Below, piece after piece: positions 1 to 6,464 of a DNA stretch of 6,486 nucleotides. Source of the DNA: an uncultured Oscillospiraceae bacterium. Its GTDB lineage: Bacteria > Bacillota > Clostridia > Oscillospirales > Oscillospiraceae. The notes under the pieces are model-generated. The model was not told the origin of the DNA. It ran no database searches and saw only the letters and a program-made list of their open reading frames with translations. A program made the position numbers and the translations under genes. How positions within the stretch are numbered: position 1 is the stretch's first letter; the number at the start of each line of letters is the position of its first letter. Location of the stretch: the NCBI GenBank assembly GCA_934643765.1, contig CAKUCT010000113.1, positions 1-6,486 on the forward strand. The letters are read 5' to 3'.

Positions 1-2008
1 CCTTTTCCACATACACGGCAATGGCGATCTCCGGATCGTCCGCCGGGGCATAGAGCACAAACGAAGCGTGGTCTGAGCCGCCGAACGCGCCGGAGGCCGT
101 TGTGCCCTGCCACTGCGCCGTGCCGGTCTTACAGGCGACCTTCACCGGGTAATACTTGAGATATTCCTCGGCGGTGCCCTCCTGCGTGGTCATATACATA
201 CCCTCTGAGATGCAGAGCTTTGCCTCATCCGACATTTCAAGCTGGCTTGCAACCGTCGGCTCGTGCTCCATAATCAGCTCCTGATAGTCCCAGGAAATAA
301 CGCGTGAGAGGAACGTCGCCTCATAGCGCGTACCCTGGTTCGCTAAGGCCTGCACATACGAGCACATCTGCATCGGTGTAAACCGGTTCAGACTCTGGCC
401 GATGACAGCCTGCAGAACGTCCGCGCCGTACCAGCCGGCGTCGTCGTTGACATACTCCTGCGCCTTCGTTTCGGCGTTGGCGCGCATGCCCGTCAGCTCA
501 TCGAGCTCCACGCCCGTGGCCTCGCCGAGGCCCAGCGCCTTTGCAACCTCATCAAAGGGGTTCACACCGACTTCTTTTTTCGCCGTGTCGTAGGTGACGC
601 GGCCAACCTCATAAAAATAGTAGTTGCACGAATGGGCAATCGCCTCGCGCATGTCGATATTTCCGTGTGTGGCGCCGGTCGCGCGCGACCAGACGTAGCA
701 CTTCGGCTGGAATGAATCATAGAAGGTATAAAGGCCCTCGTCCTGGATCTTGAAATAGGGACTGTAATGGCCGTAGTCGATGGCCGCGATGGCCGTGACC
801 ATCTTGTAAATCGAGCCTGGCGGATACGTTGCCTGCAGCGCCCGGTTCAGAAGCGGCGAGTACTCGTCCTCCAGCAAAGCCGAAATATCCTCGCGGTACG
901 TGCTGAGGTTGAACGTCGGATAGCTTGCACTGGCCAGCACCTCGCCGGTTTTCACCTGCTGCACCACAACCGCGCCGCCTCTGGCGTCCTTGCCCTCTTT
1001 GTTCTTGCCGACACCGTTTTCACGCAGATCGAGAATCACCTTCTCCAGCGCCTGCTCGGCCGTGGCCTGCAGGGAGATATCGATGGTCGTCTCTACATTG
1101 TTGCCCGGCTGGGGAATACTTGTATAATACTCGTCCAGCACATCGCCTTCAGACGAGACCGTGGTCCATTTGACGCCGGACGTGCCGTGCAGATACTCTT
1201 CAAACGCCTTTTCAATGCCGGACTTGCCGATCAGCGCGTTCATGGCGTAGTCTTTGTCCTTGTAAAACTCCCAGTCCGCGGCCTCCATTTTGCCAAGCGT
1301 ACCGAGAAGGTGCGCAGCATATGCGGTTTTATATTCACGCACCGTGCCGGACTGGACAATGACGCCGGGGATACCGAGCTCGGCAATCGCCGCCAGCGAT
1401 TCTGCGTCGACGTCTTCTGCCAGCATATAGTTTTCCAGACCCACGCCGTCCACACTTCGGAGCTCCAGCTCATACCGGACCGCGATGACGTTATAGACGT
1501 CTTCCTGACTCCAATCATTCGGAATTTTATACGCCTCGCGCAGATTGCGCATCAAAGTCGGCGCGGAAATATCCAAATCGTAGTCACGGTAGTTGAGGAA
1601 CGTTCTGAAATAGCCCTGCCAGGTCGTGTCCAGACTCTGCATGTCGTATTCATAGGGTCTGGTGTTTGTCACGGGGAAATGGCTCTGGCATTCGATGCCG
1701 AGCTCCTGGCACATCTGCAGCAGCCGCAGAATGTTTTCATTCGGCGACGGCGTATTGAACAGCACGAAGTTGACAATGACAATGTTGTATGTCGCGCGGT
1801 TGGACACCAGAACATTGCCGTTGCGGTCCAAAATACAGCCTCTGGCCGCCTCCACGGTTGTGCGGTAGGTCATGGAGTCCGCGTCCGCCGTGGCCAACTC
1901 GTCGGGGCTTGTCGCCGCGAGAGAATACATTCGCAGCAAAAACACACACATGATTGCAAGAATGATCGCAATCAACAACACCATCCGAAACTTGGATCGT
2001 CTTGCCAT
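1..2008 (-). CDS. mrdA: Penicillin-binding protein 2 (class B PBP, elongasome transpeptidase), 3' end cut by window
   Basis: This is a membrane-anchored D,D-transpeptidase that cross-links peptidoglycan during side-wall elongation, normally partnered with RodA, MreC and MreD. The 669 codons present translate without a stop and run off the left edge, so the C-terminus is unseen. A short basic N-terminus (MARRSKFR) precedes one membrane segment at about residues 9-30. A PBP-dimer domain follows, with the family motif RGCILDRNG at 56-64 and AAHLLGTLG further on. The transpeptidase domain carries the three expected active-site motifs: S399-I-Y-K402 in a PPGSIYK context, S460-C-N462, and K627-T-G-T630. 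The ATG at 2008 has AGGTG seven bases upstream, placed inside the end of mreD, and lies three bases after the mreD stop, suggesting translational coupling. SIYK is a slight departure from the commoner STFK but keeps Ser and Lys. PBP2 is favoured over the divisome PBP (FtsI) because of the mreCD neighbours. Confidence 0.96.
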   Translation of the reverse strand, partial: MARRSKFRMVLLIAIILAIMCVFLLRMYSLAATSPDELATADADSMTYRTTVEAARGCILDRNGNVLVSNRATYNIVIVNFVLFNTPSPNENILRLLQMCQELGIECQSHFPVTNTRPYEYDMQSLDTTWQGYFRTFLNYRDYDLDISAPTLMRNLREAYKIPNDWSQEDVYNVIAVRYELELRSVDGVGLENYMLAEDVDAESLAAIAELGIPGVIVQSGTVREYKTAYAAHLLGTLGKMEAADWEFYKDKDYAMNALIGKSGIEKAFEEYLHGTSGVKWTTVSSEGDVLDEYYTSIPQPGNNVETTIDISLQATAEQALEKVILDLRENGVGKNKEGKDARGGAVVVQQVKTGEVLASASYPTFNLSTYREDISALLEDEYSPLLNRALQATYPPGSIYKMVTAIAAIDYGHYSPYFKIQDEGLYTFYDSFQPKCYVWSRATGATHGNIDMREAIAHSCNYYFYEVGRVTYDTAKKEVGVNPFDEVAKALGLGEATGVELDELTGMRANAETKAQEYVNDDAGWYGADVLQAVIGQSLNRFTPMQMCSYVQALANQGTRYEATFLSRVISWDYQELIMEHEPTVASQLEMSDEAKLCISEGMYMTTQEGTAEEYLKYYPVKVACKTGTAQWQGTTASGAFGGSDHASFVLYAPADDPEIAIAVYVEK

Positions 2009-2011
2009 GGG

Positions 2012-2509
2012 CTAAGCACCTGCCTTTCGAATTGCCCATGCGGCCAGATAAATGAGCGGACAGGCGAGCATGGAAAGCCCGATCTGCACCAGCATCTGGC
2101 CCGCGGCCTGAATCCCGATGGTACTCAGGAAACACTTGAATAAGAATAAAATAACCTGGCAGATCAGAAGCGACATCAGACTCATCATCAGCGCCGACAC
2201 CAGCGAGCGCACCAGATACCTGTCGCAAAGATATCCCGCAATCGCGCCGCACACGCTCAGAAGCACGATATGAAGCGCGCCGCCGTCTGCCCCGGTCAGC
2301 GCCCACACCAGCCCGCAGGCCAAGCCAAACACAGCCCCGCCCTCGCTTCCGGTGTGCATTGCCACGCACGCAACCAGCACTGGCACAAAGCACAGCTTTG
2401 CGCCCAGGAAGCGCGGCCGGCCGAAGCTCACGGTCTGCACCAGAATGACCAGCAGAAACAGCGCCGCGTATAAGGCCCACATCAGGGCGTTTTTATATTT
2501 TTCCCGCAT
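2012..2509 (-). CDS. mreD: Rod shape-determining protein MreD
   Basis: This is a small polytopic membrane protein of the Rod complex that associates with MreC and supports PBP2/RodA activity. The 165 residues are of usual length for the family (about 160-180) and strongly hydrophobic, with roughly five to six membrane segments (about 10-28, 38-53, 55-73, 78-96, 102-127 and 138-160). The glycine-rich stretch MHTGSEGGAVFGLACGL (51-67), followed by ADGG (74-77) and a GAIAGYL segment (88-94), fits the MreD pattern of GG-A-GL repeats. The ATG at 2509 is preceded by a textbook AAAGGAGG seven bases away. It starts 30 nt after mreC and its stop is three bases before the PBP2 start. MreD sequences diverge widely, so the call rests on hydrophobicity, motif and position between mreC and PBP2 together. 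Confidence 0.93.
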   Translation of the reverse strand: MREKYKNALMWALYAALFLLVILVQTVSFGRPRFLGAKLCFVPVLVACVAMHTGSEGGAVFGLACGLVWALTGADGGALHIVLLSVCGAIAGYLCDRYLVRSLVSALMMSLMSLLICQVILFLFKCFLSTIGIQAAGQMLVQIGLSMLACPLIYLAAWAIRKAGA

Positions 2510-2539
2510 GGCGTCTGCCTCCTTTGCCGGGTATGTTTT

Positions 2540-3376
2540 TTACTGATTTGCGTATTCGGTGATGATAAACACCTGCTCCAGCTTGTCAAGATCACACGAT
2601 GGGTTCAGCGTCGCGTATTTGGCGACACCGGTCTCATCCTGGCTGGCGTTCGTGATATATCCGAGCAGCAGCCCGCGCGGATAGAGCGTCGAGCCGGTTG
2701 TGACAACCTGGTCGTCATTTTTGATGATCGCGTCGGTCAGCAGATAGTTCATACGAAGGATGCTGCTGCCGTCGGGAAGATAGGTGCCCTGCACCACGCC
2801 GGTGTAGCCGGAGGATGCAATGGAGGCGCTGATCTCCAGCGACGAGTCCATGATCGTCGTGATCGTGGCCCAGTTGAGGCCGACCTTTGTAATCAGGCCC
2901 ACCACCTGCCCGTTTTCCGTCACGGCGCACATGCCCTCTTCCAGCCCTGAGGCCGTCCCCTTGCCGATGGTAAACGCGCTTTTATAATCCGAAGAGTCCC
3001 ACGAAATGACATAGGCCGAAACGAAGCTGTAGTCCTCATGCTCTTCGCTGAGGTTCAGCAGCGCCCGCAAATGCTCGTTTTCGCGCTGATACTCCTCCGC
3101 CGTGCGCACATCTTCTTCCATGGCGAGAATTTTTTTCTGAAGCTCCGCGTTTTCCGCCTGCAGCGCCTCAAAGCCAAACAGATAGTTATAATACCGCTCA
3201 GCCTGCCGGTCGATGGCCGCAATGCCCGCGCGGAACGGGGAGAGAATGGTCCCCACGACATTTTCTCCGAAGCTGGCGCCGCTCGTGATGCCGAGAATCA
3301 CCGCCACCACCACGGCCAGAACCACAGCGACAATCAAAATCGTCTTCAGCCGCCCGGTCCAGAAATTCTTTTTCAA
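2540..3376 (-). CDS. mreC: Rod shape-determining protein MreC (TTG start)
   Basis: MreC is a bitopic membrane protein whose extracytoplasmic part forms filaments and activates PBP2 in the elongasome. The 278 residues show a short basic N-terminus (MKKNFWTGRLK), one membrane helix at about 12-31, a coiled coil at about 66-108 (FEALQAENAELQKKI onward), and the beta-rich MreC domain from about 115 to 275. Family motifs visible are NGQVVGLITKVG (155-166), a DSS segment (177-179) and VVTTGSTLYPRGLLLGYI (224-241). Length is typical of Firmicutes MreC. The start codon is TTG (3376-3374), chosen because a near-perfect Shine-Dalgarno stretch sits just upstream and the membrane anchor follows at the expected distance. 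It lies 42 nt after maf and 30 nt before mreD. mreB is not between maf and mreC as it is in many Firmicutes. Confidence 0.95.
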   Translation of the reverse strand: MKKNFWTGRLKTILIVAVVLAVVVAVILGITSGASFGENVVGTILSPFRAGIAAIDRQAERYYNYLFGFEALQAENAELQKKILAMEEDVRTAEEYQRENEHLRALLNLSEEHEDYSFVSAYVISWDSSDYKSAFTIGKGTASGLEEGMCAVTENGQVVGLITKVGLNWATITTIMDSSLEISASIASSGYTGVVQGTYLPDGSSILRMNYLLTDAIIKNDDQVVTTGSTLYPRGLLLGYITNASQDETGVAKYATLNPSCDLDKLEQVFIITEYANQ

Positions 3377-3379
3377 TCG

Positions 3380-3390
3380 ATCACTTCCTT
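3380..3390 (-). promoter_or_regulatory. Ribosome binding site that decides the mreC TTG start
   Basis: Reading the minus strand, AAGGAAGTGAT matches the full anti-Shine-Dalgarno complement AAGGAGGTGAT at all but one base. The AGGAAG core lies seven bases upstream of TTG at 3376. This placement supports initiation at the TTG. Confidence 0.85.
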
Positions 3391-3418
3391 GTGAGAAAAC
3401 TTTTTGTGAGAAATCCTG

Positions 3419-3997
3419 TTATCCGGCCTGGCCGAGAATCGGAACCCCGGCCGCGCGCAGCATCTGACAGAGCGTACACACCGGCAGCCCCATCACGGAG
3501 AAATAATCCCCATCCAGATGCGACACCAGCATCGCGCCGTAGCCCTGGATGCCGTAGGAACCGGCCTTATCCATGGGCTCGCCGGTTCGGATATACGCGT
3601 CAATCTCCGCATCCGCCAGGGGCCGGAAGGTCACCTGCGTTGAGACGACCTGTGTGCTGACGTGTTCGCCGCGGCAGACCGTCAGACCGGTGTAGACCGT
3701 ATGTGTCCTGCCGGACAGCAGACGCAGCATCCGCGCCGCATCCTGCTCATCCTTCGGCTTTCCAAGAATCGCGCCGTCAATCACGACGATGGTGTCTGCT
3801 GAAATGACGACATCGTCCGCCGCGGCGGTCTTTGCAATTTTCGCCGCCTTCCGGGCGGACACTGCCGCCACCTCGTGCGCCGGGCTCTGGCCCGGGTCCA
3901 TGGTTTCGTCAATATCTGCCGTCTGTACGGTAAACTCCAGCCCCAGCATAGAAAGCAGCTGCTTTCTGCGGGGCGATTTGGACGCTAGAATGATCAT
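3419..3997 (-). CDS. maf: Maf family nucleoside triphosphate pyrophosphatase (YhdE-like, dTTP/UTP type)
   Basis: Maf proteins are cytoplasmic pyrophosphatases that hydrolyse nucleoside triphosphates to monophosphate and pyrophosphate; the YhdE branch prefers dTTP, UTP and modified pyrimidines. The 192-residue product is of standard length. It opens with the nucleotide-binding motif ASKSPRRKQL (5-14), has the catalytic-aspartate segment ISADTIVV (65-72, Asp68), then LGKPKDEQDAARML (78-91) and SGRTHTVYTG (95-104). The motif GEPMDKAGSYGIQGYG (139-154) is characteristic of the YhdE branch rather than the 7-methyl-GTP branch. The ATG at 3997 was chosen because the family N-terminus begins there and GAAGGG lies seven bases upstream. 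An upstream in-frame ATG at 4252 would add 85 unrelated residues overlapping the U32 gene. A small oddity is the tandem VSTQV-VSTQV at 113-122. Maf beside mre genes is a classic Firmicutes arrangement. Confidence 0.95.
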   Translation of the reverse strand: MIILASKSPRRKQLLSMLGLEFTVQTADIDETMDPGQSPAHEVAAVSARKAAKIAKTAAADDVVISADTIVVIDGAILGKPKDEQDAARMLRLLSGRTHTVYTGLTVCRGEHVSTQVVSTQVTFRPLADAEIDAYIRTGEPMDKAGSYGIQGYGAMLVSHLDGDYFSVMGLPVCTLCQMLRAAGVPILGQAG

Positions 3998-4025
3998 TGT
4001 CTTGCCCTTCTTTTTCTTGCATATC

Positions 4026-6116
4026 TTACTCAACGCCGCGGTTATAGAGCCCTCTGGTGCAGGTGCCCGGTTCAAAGTGCGCGCCGCCGCGGTACTCCGC
4101 CAGGACTCTGTCCACCTCGCTCGGGTTTTCCGTCGTGAACTGCAGGCGCAGCGCCCACAGGCCCATGCCGCGGAAGGCTTCTTTTTTATCAAGCAGGTAA
4201 AGCTTCTTGCCGTTGAGCAGGATGTTGCGGCATGTGCCGGGATCCTTGACAATCGGGAACTCCTCTCCCATGCGGTCGGTCAGCTTTGTCTGCGTAGTCT
4301 GACACAAGCAGGTGCCCGTGCGGTTTTTCATCACGCAGTTTTCCATCAGCATCAGCGGAAGCCTGCCATAGATCAAAACCTCCGCCGGCACAGCCTTGGA
4401 AATATCGCGAATCTGCGGCAGCGTCATCTCAAAGGACAGAAGCTGCGAGTCCACGCCCTGCATTCTTAAATAGTGCATAGCCCGGGAATTATAGATATTA
4501 AGTCCAAAATCGCCGCGCACGGCAAAGCCCGCCGCCTTGGCAATCTTGATCTGTCCGAGATTTCCCACCAGAAGCTGCCGCACGCCCATCGCATAGACCG
4601 CGCGCAGCTGCTCGGCAAGACCGGCGTTTTCGCTCGACCACACGACGCGCGGCAGCACCGCCGCCAGCTGCGTCTCCACGTCGATGGACCTTGCCAGCTC
4701 CGGATTTTCATAGAGCTCCGACAGCGGCACATACAGAACCGCCGGCTTTTCCGCAATCAGACGCTGCGTGATCTGCGCGGCAGAGCGGACCGAAACACTC
4801 AACTGCGGCTCGCCGGACATACCGTCGTAGAGCGCAGGCTTATTATAGGCGTTCGTCTTCGGCAGCGCGACGCGGCCGCGCCGTGCCGTCAGCTCCGCGA
4901 TCACCTCACGGCGCATGGCGTTGATGCTGGACGCCGGAAGCATCAGCCCCGGGTCAACCACCGAACGCACCATCGTGCAATAATAGGGCGTGCCGCCTGT
5001 TTTTTTGAGCCGGGCCTCCAGATCCTCTGCCGTCAGCGAGTGCACCAGCGCCTGCTCCGGCACGGGGCCCACGGCCTTGCACACGTGTCCGTCCTCATCC
5101 TCCACCGCCAGCTGCGCCGGCTGGCCGGGCCGCACCATGGCATAAAACTTGACCGGCACACGCGGCGTCTCGCCCGTCTCATAGGTGGCTCGCGCCGCGG
5201 AAAACAGCTCTTTGTTTGTCTCCGGCTGTTCCTGCCGGGTGCCGAACATATCCGGGCCGGTTTTGCCCTCGTAATAGCCCTGCGTGAAGCCCTGGCGGGA
5301 GAAAACCGCCTCCAGCTGGCGCATATCGTCCGGCGTGATGCGCTTGCCGTTCAGCGCCGCGCGATAGGCCTTGGTCACAACGGCCACATACTCCGGCCGC
5401 TTCATCCGGCCCTCAATTTTAGCGGAGGCCACACCCATGCGTTCAAGCTCGCGCAGATGCTCCACCAGACAGTTGTCTTTCAGGCTCAAGGGATATCTTG
5501 TCGCCTCAAACCGGCCGTAGCCATACGGAAGCCGGCACGGCTGCGCGCACTGGCCGCGGTTGCCGGAGCGCCTGCCAATCACGCTGGAAAGATAGCACTG
5601 GCCGGAATAGCACATGCACAGCGCGCCATGGACAAACACTTCGATTTCCACCGGGCTCCTGCGGCAGATGTGGCGGATCTGCTCCATCGGAAGCTCCCGC
5701 GCCAGCACCACGCGGCTGCAGCCAAGCTCCGCTGCGGCCACAACGCCCTCCAGCGAATGGATGGACATTTGGGTTGAAGCGTGGATGGGAACCGACGGCG
5801 CAATTTCCTTGCACAGCTGCACCATGCCAAGATCCTGCACAATAAACGCGTCCACGCCGAACACCGCCGCCGCGCGGATGACCTCCGCCGCGCGCGCCAT
5901 CTCCCGGTCAGAGACCAGGGTGTTAAGCGTCAGATGCACCTTCACGCCGCGCACGTGACAGTAGACAATCGCCTCCTGCAGCTCGTCGGCCGAGAAATTC
6001 TGCGCGCCCATCCGCGCGTTGAACATATCATATCCAAGATAAACCGCGTCGGCTCCGTTCTGCACAGCGGCGCGCAGCGCCTCCATCGAGCCCGCGGGGG
6101 AAAGCAATTCGAGCAT
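4026..6116 (-). CDS. U32 family protein with C-terminal extension (RlhA-like RNA hydroxylation factor family, annotated as peptidase U32)
   Basis: The 696-residue protein begins with the U32 barrel start LELLSPAGSMEALRAAVQNG (2-21). It carries the U32 signature EVFVHGALCMCYSGQCYLS (159-177), followed by GNRGQCAQPCR (185-195). Cys167, Cys174, Cys190 and Cys194 have the spacing of the conserved cysteines in U32 proteins that hold an iron-sulfur cluster. SSINAMRREVIAELTARR (396-413) belongs to the middle extension seen in long U32 proteins (DUF3656 type). In E. coli the comparable long member is RlhA, needed for hydroxylation of 23S rRNA C2501, and TrhP is a shorter tRNA-modifying relative. Proteolysis was proposed for other members, so an RNA-modification role is inferred from family. 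Residues 512-600 resemble 89-177, and extra cysteines occur at 594, 603, 605, 629 and 686. The ATG at 6116 has AAAGGA nine bases upstream. It is the first gene of the operon, 28 nt before maf. Confidence 0.9.
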   Translation of the reverse strand: MLELLSPAGSMEALRAAVQNGADAVYLGYDMFNARMGAQNFSADELQEAIVYCHVRGVKVHLTLNTLVSDREMARAAEVIRAAAVFGVDAFIVQDLGMVQLCKEIAPSVPIHASTQMSIHSLEGVVAAAELGCSRVVLARELPMEQIRHICRRSPVEIEVFVHGALCMCYSGQCYLSSVIGRRSGNRGQCAQPCRLPYGYGRFEATRYPLSLKDNCLVEHLRELERMGVASAKIEGRMKRPEYVAVVTKAYRAALNGKRITPDDMRQLEAVFSRQGFTQGYYEGKTGPDMFGTRQEQPETNKELFSAARATYETGETPRVPVKFYAMVRPGQPAQLAVEDEDGHVCKAVGPVPEQALVHSLTAEDLEARLKKTGGTPYYCTMVRSVVDPGLMLPASSINAMRREVIAELTARRGRVALPKTNAYNKPALYDGMSGEPQLSVSVRSAAQITQRLIAEKPAVLYVPLSELYENPELARSIDVETQLAAVLPRVVWSSENAGLAEQLRAVYAMGVRQLLVGNLGQIKIAKAAGFAVRGDFGLNIYNSRAMHYLRMQGVDSQLLSFEMTLPQIRDISKAVPAEVLIYGRLPLMLMENCVMKNRTGTCLCQTTQTKLTDRMGEEFPIVKDPGTCRNILLNGKKLYLLDKKEAFRGMGLWALRLQFTTENPSEVDRVLAEYRGGAHFEPGTCTRGLYNRGVE

Positions 6117-6176
6117 GTCGTTCGTTCCTTTGTCAATCCTGCCACACCCTTTATGGGCATAGCGATAGTACTGTAC

Positions 6177-6185
6177 ATTGTATCA
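6177..6185 (-). promoter_or_regulatory. Candidate extended -10 promoter for the U32-maf-mreCD-PBP2 operon
   Basis: The minus strand reads TGATACAAT, an extended -10 (TG-n-TACAAT, five of six matches to TATAAT). It would start transcription near 6169 and give a leader of about 52 nt before the ATG at 6116. There is no good -35 at 16-18 nt; the region there is pyrimidine-rich (CTTTCCTCTTTCCC), which fits reliance on the extended -10. It is the best sigma-A candidate in the gap, but is predicted by eye only. Confidence 0.5.
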
Positions 6186-6240
6186 CAACCAAGGGAAAGA
6201 GGAAAGTGGGTTTGCAATTTTCTTGATGGGAAATTGTAAA

Positions 6241-6287
6241 CTTTTCGTTTCTTTTTTCAGGCAGCCTAAAAAAGGCAAACGAAAAAG
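6241..6287. repeat. AT-rich interrupted hairpin
   Basis: CTTTTCGTTT (6241-6250) pairs with AAACGAAAAAG (6277-6287, one extra A), and CTTTTTT (6251-6257) pairs with AAAAAAG (6268-6274). AGG (6259-6261) pairs with CCT (6265-6267) over a CAG loop, with small bulges at 6258 and 6275-6276. The right arm includes the T-tract of the adjoining candidate terminator, so the two structures compete on the minus strand. Confidence 0.6.
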
Positions 6288-6317
6288 GGCGGCAGTATGA
6301 GGCGGTGGGAGCCGCCC
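6277..6317 (-). terminator. Candidate intrinsic terminator for a minus-strand gene beyond the right edge
   Basis: On the minus strand, GGGCGGC (6317-6311) pairs perfectly with GCCGCCC (6293-6287) around a 17-nt loop and is followed at once by TTTTTCGTTT (6286-6277). A competing shorter stem, GGCGG with CCGCC (6316-6312 and 6305-6301), lies partly in the loop. The GC stem plus T-tract fits a Rho-independent terminator separating an unseen upstream gene from the operon promoter. The loop is longer than usual. Confidence 0.5.
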
Positions 6318-6324
6318 GCTCTTT

Positions 6325-6341
6325 CTGGCATTGCATGCCAG
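6325..6341. repeat. Perfect 7-bp palindrome with 3-nt loop
   Basis: CTGGCAT (6325-6331) and ATGCCAG (6335-6341) flank TGC. There is no convincing T-tract directly after it on either strand, so it is not called a terminator. It is one unit in a row of hairpins. Confidence 0.6.
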
Positions 6342-6353
6342 GGTGTCTTTTCA

Positions 6354-6401
6354 TTTTGCCGTGGCGGCAAGCGCCAGATATTTTCCGGCAAAACTTGCCG
6401 G
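6354..6401. repeat. Nested and competing hairpins
   Basis: Three stems share this stretch. TGGCG (6362-6366) pairs with CGCCA (6372-6376). TTTTGCCG (6354-6361) pairs with CGGCAAAA (6386-6393), enclosing the first stem. CCGGCAA (6385-6391) pairs with TTGCCGG (6395-6401) over a 3-nt loop. The second and third share bases 6386-6391 and cannot form together. Confidence 0.55.
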
Positions 6402-6411
6402 TTGGTTCTAC

Positions 6412-6464
6412 GCATTTTCTTTCTTTTGAGCAAAAGAAAGAAAACGCTTCGCAAAAGAAAGAAA
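6412..6464. repeat. Long palindrome with a second copy of its right arm
   Basis: TTTTCTTTCTTTTG (6415-6428) and CAAAAGAAAGAAAA (6431-6444) form a perfect 14-nt inverted repeat around AG. It extends by GC/GC (6412-6413 with 6446-6447) after one A-C mismatch. The 14-mer GCAAAAGAAAGAAA at 6430-6443 recurs exactly at 6451-6464, 21 nt away. The left arm could therefore pair with either copy. Oligo-T runs on both strands make it a possible bidirectional terminator, but that is unproven. Confidence 0.65.

Noticed and set aside
767..2143. A 458-codon plus-strand open frame opposite PBP2 and part of mreD
   Set aside because: It is opposite recognised PBP2 motifs and crosses a gene boundary, and its product resembles no family. 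It is an antisense shadow.
1737..2480. A 247-codon minus-strand frame overlapping mreD and PBP2
   Set aside because: It is an out-of-frame shadow of mreD and PBP2, both of which have recognisable motifs and start signals in the other frames.
3419..4252. Longer Maf with an 85-residue N-terminal extension
   Set aside because: The extension overlaps the end of the U32 gene, has no Maf similarity, and the family N-terminus with a good ribosome binding site starts at 3997.
4473..5777. A 434-codon plus-strand open frame opposite the U32 gene
   Set aside because: Its translation is rich in Arg, His and Ala with no domain pattern. It is the antisense shadow of a clear GC-biased gene on the minus strand.
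6131..6136. TTGACA on the minus strand as a -35 box
   Set aside because: A -10 at the right distance would lie inside the start of the U32 gene, where no TATAAT-like sequence occurs. The hexamer overlaps the ribosome binding site region.
6430..6464. Two identical 14-mers as a possible CRISPR remnant
   Set aside because: Only two copies exist with a 7-nt gap, and the repeat is half of a palindrome. No cas gene is nearby.
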